From CAYTCZ01 sp964436315 (GTDB lineage: Bacteria; Actinomycetota; Thermoleophilia; Gaiellales; Gaiellaceae): a DNA stretch of 8,009 nt. The translations under genes were made by a program, and so were the position numbers. Positions 6,632 through 8,009 of the stretch are shown here, one piece after another. Location: assembly GCA_964436315.1 (NCBI GenBank), contig CAYTCZ010000156.1, positions 1 through 8,009 of the forward strand. Direction: 5' to 3'. The number at the start of each line of letters is the position of its first letter. Within the stretch, counting starts at the first letter, position 1. The notes beneath the pieces were generated by a model. The model saw only the letters and a program-made list of their open reading frames with translations, did not search any database and was not told where the DNA came from.

Positions 6632-6663
6632 ACGAAAGGCGGCCCACGTGGGCCGCCTCTCGT
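6632..6663 (-). terminator. Strong palindromic terminator
   Basis: A perfect 22-bp palindrome (6637-6658, centred on CCCACGTGGG) extends to a 15-bp stem with one mismatch. It starts 21 bases beyond the stop of the dehydratase-family gene. Downstream on the minus strand comes a modest T-rich tail (TTTCGTCGTTT). It should end transcription of the 6685-8009 gene and insulate the cassette, which would then need its own promoter between about 6535 and 6630. Confidence 0.7.
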
Positions 6664-6684
6664 GCGTGAGCCAGAGCTACCGCG

Positions 6685-8009
<1,325 letters not shown>

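Noticed and set aside
6195..6647. 150-residue minus-strand frame overlapping the small gene
   Set aside because: No ribosome-binding site or motif; the frame with MAFARFGRDSDVYVYE has both.
6637..6658. Perfect palindrome considered as an operator or attachment site
   Set aside because: Its position just after a stop codon, extension to a 15-bp stem and T-rich tail fit a transcription terminator better.

Overview
The window is high-GC bacterial DNA. Its gene complement is a TIMP-like secreted protein, an RHS/YD-like lipoprotein, a PilZ protein and a 2-hydroxyacyl-CoA dehydratase/activase-family protein. Together with strong G/C preference at third codon positions in the flanking genes, this suggests a deltaproteobacterial or myxobacterial chromosome (Myxococcota/Polyangia-like). 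That placement is an inference from style, not from a marker gene.

Layout. Positions 1-307 hold no supported gene. Two plus-strand genes follow as an ATGA-overlapping pair (308-739 and 736-1857): a secreted Cys-Ser-Cys TIMP/NTR-like protein and a probable lipoprotein with degenerate YD-type repeats. A PilZ-domain protein (1874-2197, minus) converges on them. Positions 2198-2627 have no intact gene, but contain a weak trace of a possible frameshifted reading frame. A compact minus-strand cassette fills 2628-6517. It reads, in transcription order, a 95-residue protein with a phage-associated look (6517-6230), a Schlafen/AlbA_2-domain protein with a coiled coil (6279-5278), and a large KAP-family P-loop NTPase (5264-2628). 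Just beyond it lies a strong palindromic terminator (6632-6663). This belongs to the last gene, a 5'-truncated member of the 2-hydroxyacyl-CoA dehydratase/activase family (6685 to the window edge).

The three-gene cassette is the most interesting part. The genes overlap by 50 bp or are separated by 13 bp. Their DNA is visibly poorer in G+C than the flanking genes. The domain pairing is a putative Schlafen-type nuclease with a KAP NTPase (the family that includes the phage-exclusion protein PifA). This fits an anti-phage or other conflict system carried as a cargo island. No phage gene, integrase, tRNA or attachment site is visible, so mobility and defence function are inferences.

The start of the AlbA_2 gene deserves care. 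The longest reading frame begins with an ATG at 6462, but that would overlap most of the small upstream gene. A TTG at 6279 preceded by a strong GAGGGAGAG Shine-Dalgarno sequence is the better start.
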